Source: Halorhabdus salina | Lineage (GTDB): Archaea > Halobacteriota > Halobacteria > Halobacteriales > Haloarculaceae | Assembly: GCF_013839425.1 (NCBI RefSeq) | Contig: NZ_JACDNP010000004.1 | Location: 1 to 64,000, forward strand | Reading direction: 5' to 3' | DNA length: 64,000 nt | Shown: in pieces, positions 9,360-17,884 of the stretch | Layout of the letters: the number at the start of each line of letters is the position of its first letter | Numbering within the stretch: position 1 is the first letter of the stretch | Notes under the pieces: generated by a model | Told to the model about the DNA's origin: nothing | Database searches by the model: none | The model's input: the letters and a program-made list of their open reading frames with translations, nothing else | Program-made: the position numbers and the translations under genes

Positions 9360-9600
9360 TCACGTAGGCGGTACTCGGCGGCGTTGGCTTGCCTCCGTCA
9401 GGGTCGTCTTGATTCTCCCAGCACTCTTTGAGTGACTGGTAGGAGTCCCACGTGTAGAGGGCTTTGCCGACGACCGCACACTTGTTGTTCCGCAAGAAGC
9501 CATCATGGTCACTCTTCTGTATCTCGGTACGAGTGTCCCCGTCTTGTTTGAGGCGGATGGTGTCGGTAAATATCTCGCGTGAGACGAGGCGGGCGTCTTG
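9360..9600 (-). pseudogene. N-terminal fragment of a TnpB-type transposase
   Basis: An unbroken minus-strand frame encodes FTDTIRLKQDGDTRTEIQ, then FLRNNKCAVVGKALYTW and a DDPDGGKPTPPST segment. This resembles, from memory, the N-terminal part of one haloarchaeal IS1341-type transposase lineage. It ends abruptly at the neighbouring damaged gene and is joined on the other side to the right end of a second IS element, so it is a leftover of an older insertion. It encodes no catalytic residues. Confidence 0.4.
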
Positions 9601-10512
9601 AATATCATCCCGCGCACGGTGGCGCGGGGAATCCTCCTCTCACGAGGGCAGGCTTCCTGCTTCCACGACGTGACTTGCAGACACAGACTCAAACTGAGTC
9701 GTGTCCGTAGCGGTCACAGTCTCCACAGGCGTTGATTCGGGCCATCCCAGCCCTAGTTCAGAAAAACCTCGTTGTAAGACGTTCATCGCCGCGTTCGCAT
9801 CTCTATCCGTCTCGAATCCGCACGACGGACAGGAGTGTTCCCTGACCCAGAGTGGCTTCGCTGTCTCCACACCACACGACGCGCACTCCTTCGTCGTCCC
9901 TCGTGCTTCGACTTGAACAACGTGAGCGCCGTAGAGGTCGGCTTTGTATTCGAGGAGAGTAATGAACTGTCTCCACGCCATATCCTGCTTGTTCCGGGCG
10001 TTTCCGTCACCCTGAAGCATTCCAGCGACGTTTAGGTCTTCGACGAACACGGCGTCGTACTCCTTGACGAGCCACGTCGTAAGCTTGTGCTGATAGTCCA
10101 GTACCTTCCGCTTGATATGGCGCTTAACCTTCGCCACTTCTCGACGTTGTCTCTCATAGTTGTTCGACCCCTTCTCTTTCCGTGAGAGTTTGCGTTGTTC
10201 GCGGCGAAGACGCTCGTAGTCGTCTTCGAGGCCAAGCCAATCCACAGTCTTGCCGTCCGAGGTGTGGATGTAGTTCTGGATGCCGAGGTCAATCCCGACG
10301 ATGTTGCTCGTGTCGAGCGAGTCCACGTTGGGTTTCTCGGGCAAGTCGGTGCCATCGGTTTCGAGTCCGAAGAGACGGACCACACGCCGGGGTAACGCGC
10401 TTGACCCCTGCCCACGGTGTTGACGCAAATCGGAGATTTGCGAAAGCCGAAAACGGTGGGTTTTCGGAAGGGCGGGGAACTCGCGCTGTTTTTCATTGAG
10501 ACGTCGCGGCAT
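9601..10512 (-). mobile_element. Partial IS200/IS605-group (IS1341-type) element
   Basis: The unit consists of a tnpB gene and, beyond its stop, a perfect 7-bp stem (CCCGCGC at 9609-9615 with GCGCGGG at 9622-9628). Such a subterminal hairpin is characteristic of the right end of these elements, next to where the guide-like right-end RNA is made in TnpB systems. No tnpA is present. The left end could not be placed, and the element is inserted beside a fragment of another TnpB gene. Confidence 0.6.
9640..10512 (-). pseudogene. tnpB: TnpB RNA-guided nuclease, N-terminally damaged
   Basis: 290 codons, against about 400 for family members. The RuvC-like nuclease half is intact: GIDLGIQNY supplies the first Asp, VFVEDLNVAGM the Glu, and DRDANAAMNV the last Asp. 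The zinc finger has paired cysteines CASC and CPSC. The first ~75 residues (to DLPEKPNV) do not read like TnpB, and an alternative frame there contains more typical sequence, so the N-terminal recognition half has suffered deletion and frameshift. Probably inactive as a nuclease. Confidence 0.75.
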
Positions 10513-10655
10513 CGCTACGCAACTTACCGGGCAATCGTCCTCGAATCAGCGGTCTACTGCTGCAGTCGCCTGCTCCGTTTTCGACCGGCGAGATGGGCCA
10601 GAGAAGCGCCAGCAGTGCCGTGGCCCTCGCCACGAGATAGCAGGCATACAGTGGC

Positions 10656-11618
10656 TCAGTCCGAGTTCTCGAAGGTAGACGAGCCTGTTTCAGGGTGCGT
10701 CGGTCCGAGGCCGTCGCGAACGCGATGCCACGAGGGTAACAGCGACCGGTGTTTCACCAGCAGGAACCCGACAAAGATCGCGAGGAACCCGACGACCGTC
10801 TGGGAGTCGATCACCTCGCCGAAGGCTAGCCAGCTCAGCCCGGTCGCGACGACGGGCTCGAGGTAGACGATGAGATTGCTCTCAGTCGGGCCGATCCGAT
10901 CAAGCAAGCTGAAATACAGCGAGAACGCGATGATGCCTGGCCCGACGACGAGGAACGCGAGCGAAGCGACTGAAAGCGGCGTCCAGACGATCGTGGTGAA
11001 CGATTCGCCGGTCGCGTAACTGGTCACCCCGAGCAGGCCCGATCCGAGGAGCATTGCCCAGCCCTGGAGGGCGACTGCCGAAAGATCCGTTCGGAGCGGT
11101 CTCGTCGCGACGGAGCCAAAGGCGAAACTGACCGTCGCGAGCACGACAAGCCCGACACCGAGGAGGTTCGCACTCGTGACTGTGCTCACGCCGATATCAG
11201 AGATAACGACGACACCGGCGAGCCCGACGAGCAGTCCCACAACCTGCAGCGCGGTGAGGTCGCTGTCCGGGAGCAACGCGCTGGCGAACACGGCCGTTAA
11301 CGCCGGCGAGAGACTCACGACGATGGCCGCGACCGCACCCGGGACGTCGTGTTCCATCCCGAGGTAGAGAAACGCGTGGTGGCCGGCGATCATGAAAGCC
11401 CCGGCGACCAGGATACTTCCGGCGTCAGCCAGCGACTGTGGATACCACCGACGCACCAGTACAGCCGCGAACCCGACGACGACCACACCGACCAACGCGT
11501 ACCGCAGCCCGGCGAACAAAAGCGGCGGGAAATACGCCAGGCCGACGTCGATCGCGAGGAACGAACTTCCCCAGAGGACGCCGACTACCAATGAGAGTAC
11601 GAGAGATTTCGATCGCAT
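10656..11618 (-). CDS. EamA/DMT-family exporter (10 TM)
   Basis: 320 aa with ten hydrophobic helices in two repeats of five, the layout of the drug/metabolite transporter superfamily. EamA hallmarks are visible: GVLWGSSFLAI in the first helix, RY in helix 2, and PxxxxxF near the end of each repeat (SLSPALTAVFA, YLEPVVATGLSW). Family members export amino acids or other small metabolites. It is divergent from an Lrp/AsnC regulator (176 nt between starts), a pairing common for amino acid exporters, so control by that regulator is plausible. Substrate unknown. Confidence 0.85.
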   Translation of the reverse strand: MRSKSLVLSLVVGVLWGSSFLAIDVGLAYFPPLLFAGLRYALVGVVVVGFAAVLVRRWYPQSLADAGSILVAGAFMIAGHHAFLYLGMEHDVPGAVAAIVVSLSPALTAVFASALLPDSDLTALQVVGLLVGLAGVVVISDIGVSTVTSANLLGVGLVVLATVSFAFGSVATRPLRTDLSAVALQGWAMLLGSGLLGVTSYATGESFTTIVWTPLSVASLAFLVVGPGIIAFSLYFSLLDRIGPTESNLIVYLEPVVATGLSWLAFGEVIDSQTVVGFLAIFVGFLLVKHRSLLPSWHRVRDGLGPTHPETGSSTFENSD

Positions 11619-11794
11619 TACCTAGCATTCCTACACTGAACTATAAGAATCTAACGCATCCTCGAAATAACTCCAAATAACTGAGATGGGATGACTAACT
11701 ATCCGATATGCGTGTCGTCCCGTGCAGAAGCCGGCAAGCAGTTCGACCGAGCGGAGCGCAGCTTACTTACCGATCACCGCCGACCGTGCCAGGC

Positions 11795-12280
11795 ATGGAC
11801 GAGCGCGACGTACGGATCCTCAAGGCGATCGCCGATCTCGGGACTGATAGTCCGGAGCGACTCCACGAAGAGACGGACATCCCAGTCTCGACGATTCACT
11901 ACCGGCTGAACAATCTCCGGGAGGACGGGGTGATCGAGAGCGATCTCAACGATATCGACCTGGACGCGGTCGGACTGGGAGTGACAGTTATCGTCGAAGT
12001 GCTCGCCGAGTACAGTGGGACCTACGATGCCGTCGCCGAGAAGTTCCGCGCAATCGAAGGCGTCACACAGGTCTACCTGACGATGGGCGAAACGGACTTC
12101 ATCGTGATCGCCCATCTGACGGACTCGGATATGGTCGAACGACTCATCAGCGACTTCGAGGCCTTGGAAGAAGTCGAACGGACGAACTCGACGTTCGTCA
12201 TCTCGACGCTCCAGGACAGCCAGCGGGCCTTAGAAGCCTACGAGCTCGAGACGCTGCTCGATGAACTCGTCGAGGAGTGA
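11795..12280 (+). CDS. Lrp/AsnC-family transcriptional regulator
   Basis: 161 aa from ATG 11795 (MDERDVRILKAIADLG); sequence upstream in the frame is not family-like. Residues 1-55 form the winged helix-turn-helix (ETDIPVSTIHYRLNNL) and residues 65-140 the RAM ligand-sensing domain (GVTVIVEVLAEYSG, then VYLTMGETDFIVIA). Such regulators sense amino acids and act as octamers or dimers. It is divergent from the EamA exporter gene, its probable target. The coding sequence ends just before the HtpX remnant. Confidence 0.88.
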   Translation: MDERDVRILKAIADLGTDSPERLHEETDIPVSTIHYRLNNLREDGVIESDLNDIDLDAVGLGVTVIVEVLAEYSGTYDAVAEKFRAIEGVTQVYLTMGETDFIVIAHLTDSDMVERLISDFEALEEVERTNSTFVISTLQDSQRALEAYELETLLDELVEE

Positions 12281-12295
12281 ATTAGTGCAGCGCCG

Positions 12296-12453
12296 GCACG
12301 AGTCCGCCGCCCAAAACGACGGTTCCATCTCGCGTTCGAGTTCCTGCAGGCGATCGATTCGGTTTTCGGTGGTCGGTTGAGTCCGGAAGAGCGTACCGAT
12401 CATGCCCTTCGAGATTGAGATGAGTCCGCAGTCTCGGGACAGGCTGGTCCACT
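12296..12453 (-). pseudogene. C-terminal remnant of an HtpX/M48 metalloprotease
   Basis: The minus-strand frame reads SKGMIGTLFRTQPTTENR and then IDRLQELEREME, the standard C-terminal signature of haloarchaeal HtpX-type M48 membrane proteases (FxTHPxTExRIxRL). The catalytic HExxH and membrane helices are absent; a stop lies just upstream (near 12455) and no proper stop follows. It is a leftover of a deleted gene. Confidence 0.55.
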
Positions 12454-12514
12454 GTAACTACTCAGACGCGGCCCCCATCGATAGCACAGCCAGTGTTGGT
12501 TGAAGATAAAGAAT

Positions 12515-12530
12515 CCCCCAATATTGGGGG
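12515..12530. promoter_or_regulatory. Perfect 16-bp palindrome upstream of a flavoprotein gene
   Basis: CCCCCAATATTGGGGG is a perfect inverted repeat whose end lies 43 nt before the ATG at 12574. For a leaderless haloarchaeal promoter this places it just upstream of, or at, the TATA/BRE region, a position typical of operators. It could equally be part of a hairpin ending the HtpX remnant. The regulator is unknown. Confidence 0.4.
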
Positions 12531-12573
12531 CTGATGAAGGAACACTCTTTAGGGCGAAGCTAGATGGCCATGT

Positions 12574-13803
12574 ATGTCCGAGCGTTACGACGCGGTGATT
12601 GCTGGTGCCGGGCCGGCCGGTGCCCAGTGTGCCCGCGACCTTGCGAGGCGGGGCTACGACGTGGTCGTCCTCGAGACGGAGGCCGAAGCCGACTTTCCCA
12701 GACAGAGCAACAAGTCCACAGGCGGAACCTTCCCGTCGATGCTGTCCTCGTTCGGGATTCCAGACGACGTCGTCATGCAGTTCACTGACAGCGTAGTAAT
12801 CGAGTCGCCCAACGAATTCCTCCGGCAAACACAGACCGGAGCCGTGCTTGACTTCGCTGCGTTCAAGGAATTCCTCGTCGCCGACGGCCGCGAGAAAGGG
12901 GCCAACTATCGGTTTGATGCACGCGTTTCCGGCCCAGTCATGGACGACGGCGAGGTCACTGGCGTCCAGTACAACGGATCCGAGGAAGTCCATGCCGAGG
13001 TCGTCATCGATGCGACGGGTCCGGCCGCACCGATCGCCTCGAAACTGGGCGTTTCGGACCTCGAACGGGAACGGCACGCGATCGGCATCGAATACGAGAT
13101 GGCGGGCGTCGACCTTGATCCCGACGGCTACGCCGATCTCACCGACGCGATGATGCTCCGCCTCGATCACGAGTACGCGCCGGGTGGCTACGCCTGGATC
13201 TTCCACACCGGAGAGGACACGGCGAAAGTCGGCCTGTGTTACATCAACAACGACAGCTACCAGCGGTACGCCCAGACCGATCGGACGATCGACGGCTATC
13301 TGCAACACTGGCTCGACACTGACCCGCGATTCGCGGACGCGGCGCGTATCGAGGGCCACCAACACCGAGGGTCAGCACACATCCAACAGCCAGGACAGAT
13401 GAGTACGGACAACTTCATCGCGATCGGCGACACTGTTCCCTCGATCGATCCACTGTGGGGCGAAGGGATCCACAACGCGATGAAATCCGGACGAGCGGCG
13501 GCCGTCACCATCGATCAATCCCTCACTCCGGACCAACCGGACACGTCCGCCGAGGCGATGGCCTTCTACGAGACGCTCTGGCACCGGCAAGTCGCCCCGC
13601 GGATGGACGCACGCCTGCGGTTGACTGAGATGCTCTATCTCGCCCCGAACGATCGGTACGACCGGCTGCTGTCGGACCTACACGGGCTCGACAACGAAAC
13701 GCTTTCACGTGCAAATAACGGGAGCTGGCGGGCGATCGCGAAGTTGATCCACGTCCGAGACGTACCGTTGCTCACACAGTTTGCCAGAGAACAACTCTTC
13801 TGA
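12574..13803 (+). CDS. Geranylgeranyl-reductase-family flavoprotein
   Basis: 409 aa. The N-terminal Rossmann motif GAGPAGAQCARDLARRGYDV binds FAD, and the C-terminal half contains the second FAD motif IAIGDTVPSIDPLWGEGI, with GD and the Gly-rich PLWGEGIHNAMKSG segment of geranylgeranyl reductases. These enzymes saturate isoprenoid double bonds in archaeal lipids or related polyprenyl compounds. It is more divergent than the core lipid enzyme, so the substrate is uncertain. Start chosen at MSERYDAVIAG, directly before the FAD motif. The gene is monocistronic and preceded by a 16-bp palindrome. Confidence 0.82.
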   Translation: MSERYDAVIAGAGPAGAQCARDLARRGYDVVVLETEAEADFPRQSNKSTGGTFPSMLSSFGIPDDVVMQFTDSVVIESPNEFLRQTQTGAVLDFAAFKEFLVADGREKGANYRFDARVSGPVMDDGEVTGVQYNGSEEVHAEVVIDATGPAAPIASKLGVSDLERERHAIGIEYEMAGVDLDPDGYADLTDAMMLRLDHEYAPGGYAWIFHTGEDTAKVGLCYINNDSYQRYAQTDRTIDGYLQHWLDTDPRFADAARIEGHQHRGSAHIQQPGQMSTDNFIAIGDTVPSIDPLWGEGIHNAMKSGRAAAVTIDQSLTPDQPDTSAEAMAFYETLWHRQVAPRMDARLRLTEMLYLAPNDRYDRLLSDLHGLDNETLSRANNGSWRAIAKLIHVRDVPLLTQFAREQLF

Positions 13804-13880
13804 GAAGCAACGGAATTGTCGGGACAAAAACACCCGGGCTGCCCCGCAGTCTCGCTCCTTGCGTCTGCCACCCGGCCGAC

Positions 13881-14756
13881 TCACCGTCGGTCGTCGTGGC
13901 TGTTCGACGACCACGCCGAACAGGCGTCGATATCGTCCATATACTGTTCGTCAAGGCCACAATAGGGCTGGACCGCCTCGTCGACGCGAACGTAGTGGAA
14001 GTGTTCACAATTACCACAGTATTGGTCCGGCTGCCCGCGGGTCGCGACGTTCTCCAGCACTGTGTCGTCGGCAGCGGTCGACGCAGCCGTCGCGGAGCCA
14101 CCGTCGCTGGCCGCGCGGTTTGAATGATCACTGACTCGGTCAGTCGGCCCTTCCGGCCCGGTCTGAGTCGGCACCTCGCCGTCCGGATCGGTCCCGAACA
14201 GCCCGACCCCGCCCGTCGCGGTGGGGACCTCATCCGTGTCCCGGACGAGCTCGATCTGTCCTTCCTGCGTGATTCGCATTTCGGCCGCCCCGCCGGGTGA
14301 TTTACGGGTCTTGAACGTCGCCACAGCGACAAACAGGCACCAGCCGGTCGTGATCGCACCGACGAAATAGACAGAAAGCGTCGTCAACGTGAGCAACGGG
14401 TCAGCGGCCGGCGCGCCGGGCCACTGGGTCGGATAGGCGTAGGTGAACAGCGCCACACCGAACACACAAAGGCTCGCACCAATAGCGGCTGTGGCACGTG
14501 TCACGCGACTGGTCGGGAGGACGGCAAAGATGCCCACGAACGTCGCCGGCAGGCCGAGTCCCGCGAGAATGCCAGCAAGTTCGCGAGCCCCGTACGTTCC
14601 CAGGTCGAACCACGAGCTCACGCCCGCCGTTGCCAACACGACGCCGGCCGCAGTCAGCGCCACACCGAGCGCAAAGAGGCCACCACCCACGAGGACACGG
14701 CGACGATCGGCAACCGCCCCCACTCGGTGCCGGTAGACGTCCGTCAAACTGGTCAT
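13881..14756 (-). CDS. Four-TM membrane protein with cytosolic Cys-rich tail
   Basis: 291 aa from MTSLTDVYRHR (14756); an in-frame ATG 15 nt upstream is less likely. Residues ~25-150 contain four TM helices. A long acidic linker follows, and the C-terminal ~55 residues hold YCGNCEHF, PYCGL and DACSAW, a four-cysteine arrangement that probably binds zinc. This architecture occurs in a conserved uncharacterised haloarchaeal family (I recall DUF7139, unverified). It converges with the flavoprotein gene and is divergent from the small DUF5789 gene. Confidence 0.75.
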   Translation of the reverse strand: MTSLTDVYRHRVGAVADRRRVLVGGGLFALGVALTAAGVVLATAGVSSWFDLGTYGARELAGILAGLGLPATFVGIFAVLPTSRVTRATAAIGASLCVFGVALFTYAYPTQWPGAPAADPLLTLTTLSVYFVGAITTGWCLFVAVATFKTRKSPGGAAEMRITQEGQIELVRDTDEVPTATGGVGLFGTDPDGEVPTQTGPEGPTDRVSDHSNRAASDGGSATAASTAADDTVLENVATRGQPDQYCGNCEHFHYVRVDEAVQPYCGLDEQYMDDIDACSAWSSNSHDDRR

Positions 14757-14954
14757 GGGGCTTCCTACCACAGGGATCCACTAAACTCTGCGTCAGACGC
14801 CCGGCATGCGATTCGGGTGTCAACTGACCCCACTCGGTTGGAACCTGCCTGCTAGTCTGTGATCGATTATACCTGGGCCGACGCACACTACCAAACGAGA
14901 TCCAGGAGTGTCGCGGCCGAAAATACTAATCGCCGCGGCAGCCAATCGCGGCAC

Positions 14955-15242
14955 ATGGCCAAAGACAACGACGACGAAAGCGAGGACCCCCCAGTGGCGC
15001 TGGGCGAGGGCAACGCAGTCGCTGGCGTCCCCCTGGCGCGCGTGTCCTCGCGACTATCCTACGGGATCGAGAAGAGTACGGTTCGACGACGCGAGGGCGA
15101 AACAAAGATCCGGACGCCAAGCGGCCCGCAATCGCTCGGGGACGTGCTCGATGAAATCGACGAGACGTACTTCGACCGCCGCCAGTCCTTCGAGAAAGCC
15201 GTCCGGAACGTCATCGGGACGGGTCCGGTTCCGACGGAGTGA
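14955..15242 (+). CDS. DUF5789-type small haloarchaeal protein
   Basis: 95 aa from ATG 14955. Family features are LGEGNAVAGVPLARV, a central VRRREGETKIRTPSGP and the C-terminal VIGTGPVPTE. Such proteins are acidic, soluble, widespread in haloarchaea and of unknown function; their C-terminal motif is almost invariant. The open frame upstream to 14859 lacks family sequence. It stands alone, convergent with the DUF302 gene. Confidence 0.8.
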   Translation: MAKDNDDESEDPPVALGEGNAVAGVPLARVSSRLSYGIEKSTVRRREGETKIRTPSGPQSLGDVLDEIDETYFDRRQSFEKAVRNVIGTGPVPTE

Positions 15243-15273
15243 GGTCCGCTCGCCCCCAACCGTTTCCCCGTCG

Positions 15274-15693
15274 TTAGGCGTCAGTCGTCGAGACCGGCGT
15301 CGCCTCGGGGACGGCGTCCATGGCCGCATCTAATCTCCCGGTCACGTCTTCGACGATCGGTTCGAGGTCGTCACTGTCGGTCAGCGAGAACAGCGTCTGC
15401 GGGTCGACGACGTTGATGCCGACGCCCGCCTCGTCCTCGTAGACGACGACATTACAGGGCAACAACGCCCCGAGTTCGTACTCGACGTCCAGTGCGTCGT
15501 AAGCGAGCGCCGGATTGCACGCCCCCAGGATCCGATACCGGTCGAAATCCTCGTCGAGTTTGGTGTCGAACGCCGCCTGCAGATCGATGTCCGCGAGGAC
15601 GCCGAACCCCTCCTCGGCTAGTGCGCCTGTCACTGTCTCGATCGTCTCCTCGAACGGGGCGTCGACTCGATACTGCGTCGTGTATGTTGCCAT
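15274..15693 (-). CDS. DUF302 protein
   Basis: 139 aa. The DUF302 fold is recognised by FEETIETVTGALAEEGFGVL at the N-terminus, GACNPALAYDAL and LLPCNVVVYEDE. The conserved Cys in GACNPA and LPCNV are both kept. The domain is a small alpha/beta unit of unknown biochemistry, often linked to metal or redox stress. A second, diverged DUF302 gene follows at 16023 on the other strand; the two probably come from an old duplication. Confidence 0.85.
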   Translation of the reverse strand: MATYTTQYRVDAPFEETIETVTGALAEEGFGVLADIDLQAAFDTKLDEDFDRYRILGACNPALAYDALDVEYELGALLPCNVVVYEDEAGVGINVVDPQTLFSLTDSDDLEPIVEDVTGRLDAAMDAVPEATPVSTTDA

Positions 15694-15785
15694 AGGAACG
15701 AAAAGGAGACCTGGCCGGGTAAGTACTCACCTGCTACCAAGTATTGCTTGTTATTGGGGTCAAAGGACAATACTATATCAATCGC

Positions 15786-15926
15786 TTATCCCAGCCGCCG
15801 GTGAAGCCGCCGAATGGGGCCGAACTCACGGAGCACGACCCAGACAGCCACTGCCCCGACGAGCGTGAGCGGGAGAAATTCGAACGCGATATCGACCACG
15901 AAACCCGGATCGACAGTGAACGCCAT
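15786..15926 (-). CDS. Possible small single-TM protein
   Basis: A 46-aa frame (ATG 15926; an in-frame GTG at 15947 would add seven mostly hydrophobic residues) with a 20-residue hydrophobic helix (IAFEFLPLTLVGAVAVWVVL) followed by a basic end, REFGPIRRLHRRLG. The positive-inside pattern is that of a real membrane protein. It occupies the 329-bp gap between the two DUF302 genes, where the plus strand has only an unconvincing extension of the second DUF302 frame. No homologue is known to me. Confidence 0.4.
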   Translation of the reverse strand: MAFTVDPGFVVDIAFEFLPLTLVGAVAVWVVLREFGPIRRLHRRLG

Positions 15927-16022
15927 AGTGGAGACGAAGACGGCAATCACGTGAGTCTTTCGACGAGTCGGTATCTCTCAGAGACACCGACACTTTTCTC
16001 TCGGCCGGTCGTGTGTGACGAT

Positions 16023-16463
16023 ATGGCACTGCCGATCGACCCGACCGAGATCGACTCCGCGGACATCGGTGAGGAGCGCGCCACCCTGGAGATGGCCCAC
16101 GAAGACGCGATTGAGCACGTGCGGGCGGCGTTCACCGACGCCGGATTCGGCGTCGCGACGGAGTTCTCTCCCTCGGAATTGCTGAACGAGAAGATCGACG
16201 CTGAGAGGGACCCCTACTACGTCCTCGGGGCCTGTAACCCGGCCGTCGCGGATCGGGCACTGGACGCGAGCGATGGCCGGATCGGCGGTCTCTTCCCCTG
16301 CAATGTCGTCATCCACGAGATCGAACCTGGTGTCCAGGAGGTCTATCACGTCTCCATCATGCGAATCGCCCGGCTGGTTGGACTGGCACCCGACGACGAG
16401 ACGATGACTGACATCATCGACGACACTGGCGAGTTCGTTGAGGAAGCCTACGAGAATCTCTGA
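16023..16463 (+). CDS. DUF302-like protein
   Basis: 146 aa from ATG 16023 (MALPIDPTEIDSADIG). It carries the same landmarks as its neighbour: AHEDAIEHVRAAFTDAGFGV, LGACNPAVADRAL and LFPCNVVIHE, with both cysteines. Sequence between motifs is strongly diverged. The open frame extends upstream to 15744, but that part is low-complexity and probably non-coding. Function unknown. Confidence 0.8.
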   Translation: MALPIDPTEIDSADIGEERATLEMAHEDAIEHVRAAFTDAGFGVATEFSPSELLNEKIDAERDPYYVLGACNPAVADRALDASDGRIGGLFPCNVVIHEIEPGVQEVYHVSIMRIARLVGLAPDDETMTDIIDDTGEFVEEAYENL

Positions 16464-16504
16464 CGTCTCACGGTCACGCAGGAACCATCGCAGTGTGACC
16501 ACCC

Positions 16505-17785
16505 TCAAAAGTCGCTCAATTGGGCCTGCAGCCCGGCGACCATCTCTGACTTCCGGCGGAGCGCACCCAGCGAGACCGGGAGTTGCTCGGCGACGCCAGT
16601 GACCGCCTCGCGGAACGTCTCGGCGACGCCATACCGGCCCGCAATATCGTCGGGCAGTCCCCCAGGATCGTCGAAGGCGTTACGGACGCCCTCCCGAACC
16701 TGCCAGACGCCCACCGGGGCCCAGTAGTCGTCGGTCACCTCCCGGAGGACGAGACACTTGGCCTGCCGGCCGATGTCCGTCAGGTGTTCCAGCACGCCCA
16801 GCCGCGAGGCATAATACGCGCCGGCGGTCTCATCGACGTAGCTCGTTCGGCCTTCGTAGCCCTCGTGAGCGCTGGCGAGGTAGTGGGCCTCGCCGACCGG
16901 ATTCCAGACGCTCTCGGGGGCTTTCATCTCGACGAGTTCGAACTCCCAGTTGCCGGGCGAGAGGACGATCCAGTACTTGTTGCCCATGTACTCGTTGTAC
17001 CAGACCTGCGTCTCGTCGATGGAGGGAGCATTCCGGATCTGCCCCCGTAGATACTGCCCGACAGTGTCGTCAACGGCGGTGATCGACCACCGCGTCGGGA
17101 CGAGTCGGCGATTGGCCCCCTGGCCCAGCGCCCCCGCCGAGAGGATCGTGTTCACGTCGTAGACGTCGAATCCCTTCCGGTAGAGGTAGGTCATCGCCCC
17201 CTCGGCCCGCCAATCGTCATCAGAGAGGGTCTTCTTGACCGGGCGGGGGACGTGGGGGTTCTCCGCGAGATCCGCGGACTCAGCCCGTGCGCGGGGGCCG
17301 GTAGGAGTGCTGATGTCGTCGACGCTCAGGTCGATCTCGGGCGTCGAGTCCAGCCCGAGCTCGACGTCGACGGGTTGATCGGCGATGGCGACCTCACGCT
17401 GCGTGCCGACGAATCCGTCCCAGACGTCCTCGACGTCCACCTTGGCCGAACGCTGTGAGTTGAGCAGGCCCGTCCGGCGTTGCAGGACGTCCTCGATACC
17501 CAGTCCATCGGCGTACCAGTTCCCGCTGGTGGCAAAATCCGTCGGATCGTGGTCGTCGGTAACGGGCGAGAGGACGCCGGAGTTGACTTGCGGGTAGCCC
17601 GATCGGCCGACGAAAATCTCCGGGGCTGTCGAGCCAAAGAGGGCGTCGCCCGACAGTGTCTCCTCCAGCTGGCGCTCGACGTCTTCGAGGTGATCGGTGA
17701 TGGCGTAGGACTTCTCCTTGGCGAGGCGGCGCTTATGGGCGGCCTCGTCGCGTTCGAATCCCTCGATGTAGTCGTCGAGACGCAT
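16505..17785 (-). CDS. nreA: DNA repair protein NreA
   Basis: 426 aa, full length. NreA is an archaeal protein required for resistance to mitomycin C and other DNA damage and it interacts with the sliding clamp PCNA. Typical segments are EIFVGRSGYPQVNSGVLSP near residue 57, LNSQRSAKVDVEDVW, and RRLVPTRWSITAVDDTVG. The last residues, GLQAQLSDF, resemble the C-terminal PIP box (QxxLxxF) reported for haloarchaeal NreA. No N-terminal zinc-finger cysteines are seen, as in other haloarchaea. It is divergent from the luciferase-like pseudogene. Confidence 0.9.
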   Translation of the reverse strand: MRLDDYIEGFERDEAAHKRRLAKEKSYAITDHLEDVERQLEETLSGDALFGSTAPEIFVGRSGYPQVNSGVLSPVTDDHDPTDFATSGNWYADGLGIEDVLQRRTGLLNSQRSAKVDVEDVWDGFVGTQREVAIADQPVDVELGLDSTPEIDLSVDDISTPTGPRARAESADLAENPHVPRPVKKTLSDDDWRAEGAMTYLYRKGFDVYDVNTILSAGALGQGANRRLVPTRWSITAVDDTVGQYLRGQIRNAPSIDETQVWYNEYMGNKYWIVLSPGNWEFELVEMKAPESVWNPVGEAHYLASAHEGYEGRTSYVDETAGAYYASRLGVLEHLTDIGRQAKCLVLREVTDDYWAPVGVWQVREGVRNAFDDPGGLPDDIAGRYGVAETFREAVTGVAEQLPVSLGALRRKSEMVAGLQAQLSDF

Positions 17786-17884
17786 CTACCTAGGGTAAGG
17801 CGACGAGCAGTAAGAATCTACGGGACTGCGACGCCACCCGACACCAACGACCAAGGGAATGCCGGTCAAAACAGGCGGCTGTCC

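Noticed and set aside
12400..13365. Open frame of 321 codons on the minus strand
   Set aside because: Antisense to the geranylgeranyl-reductase-like gene and to its FAD motif.
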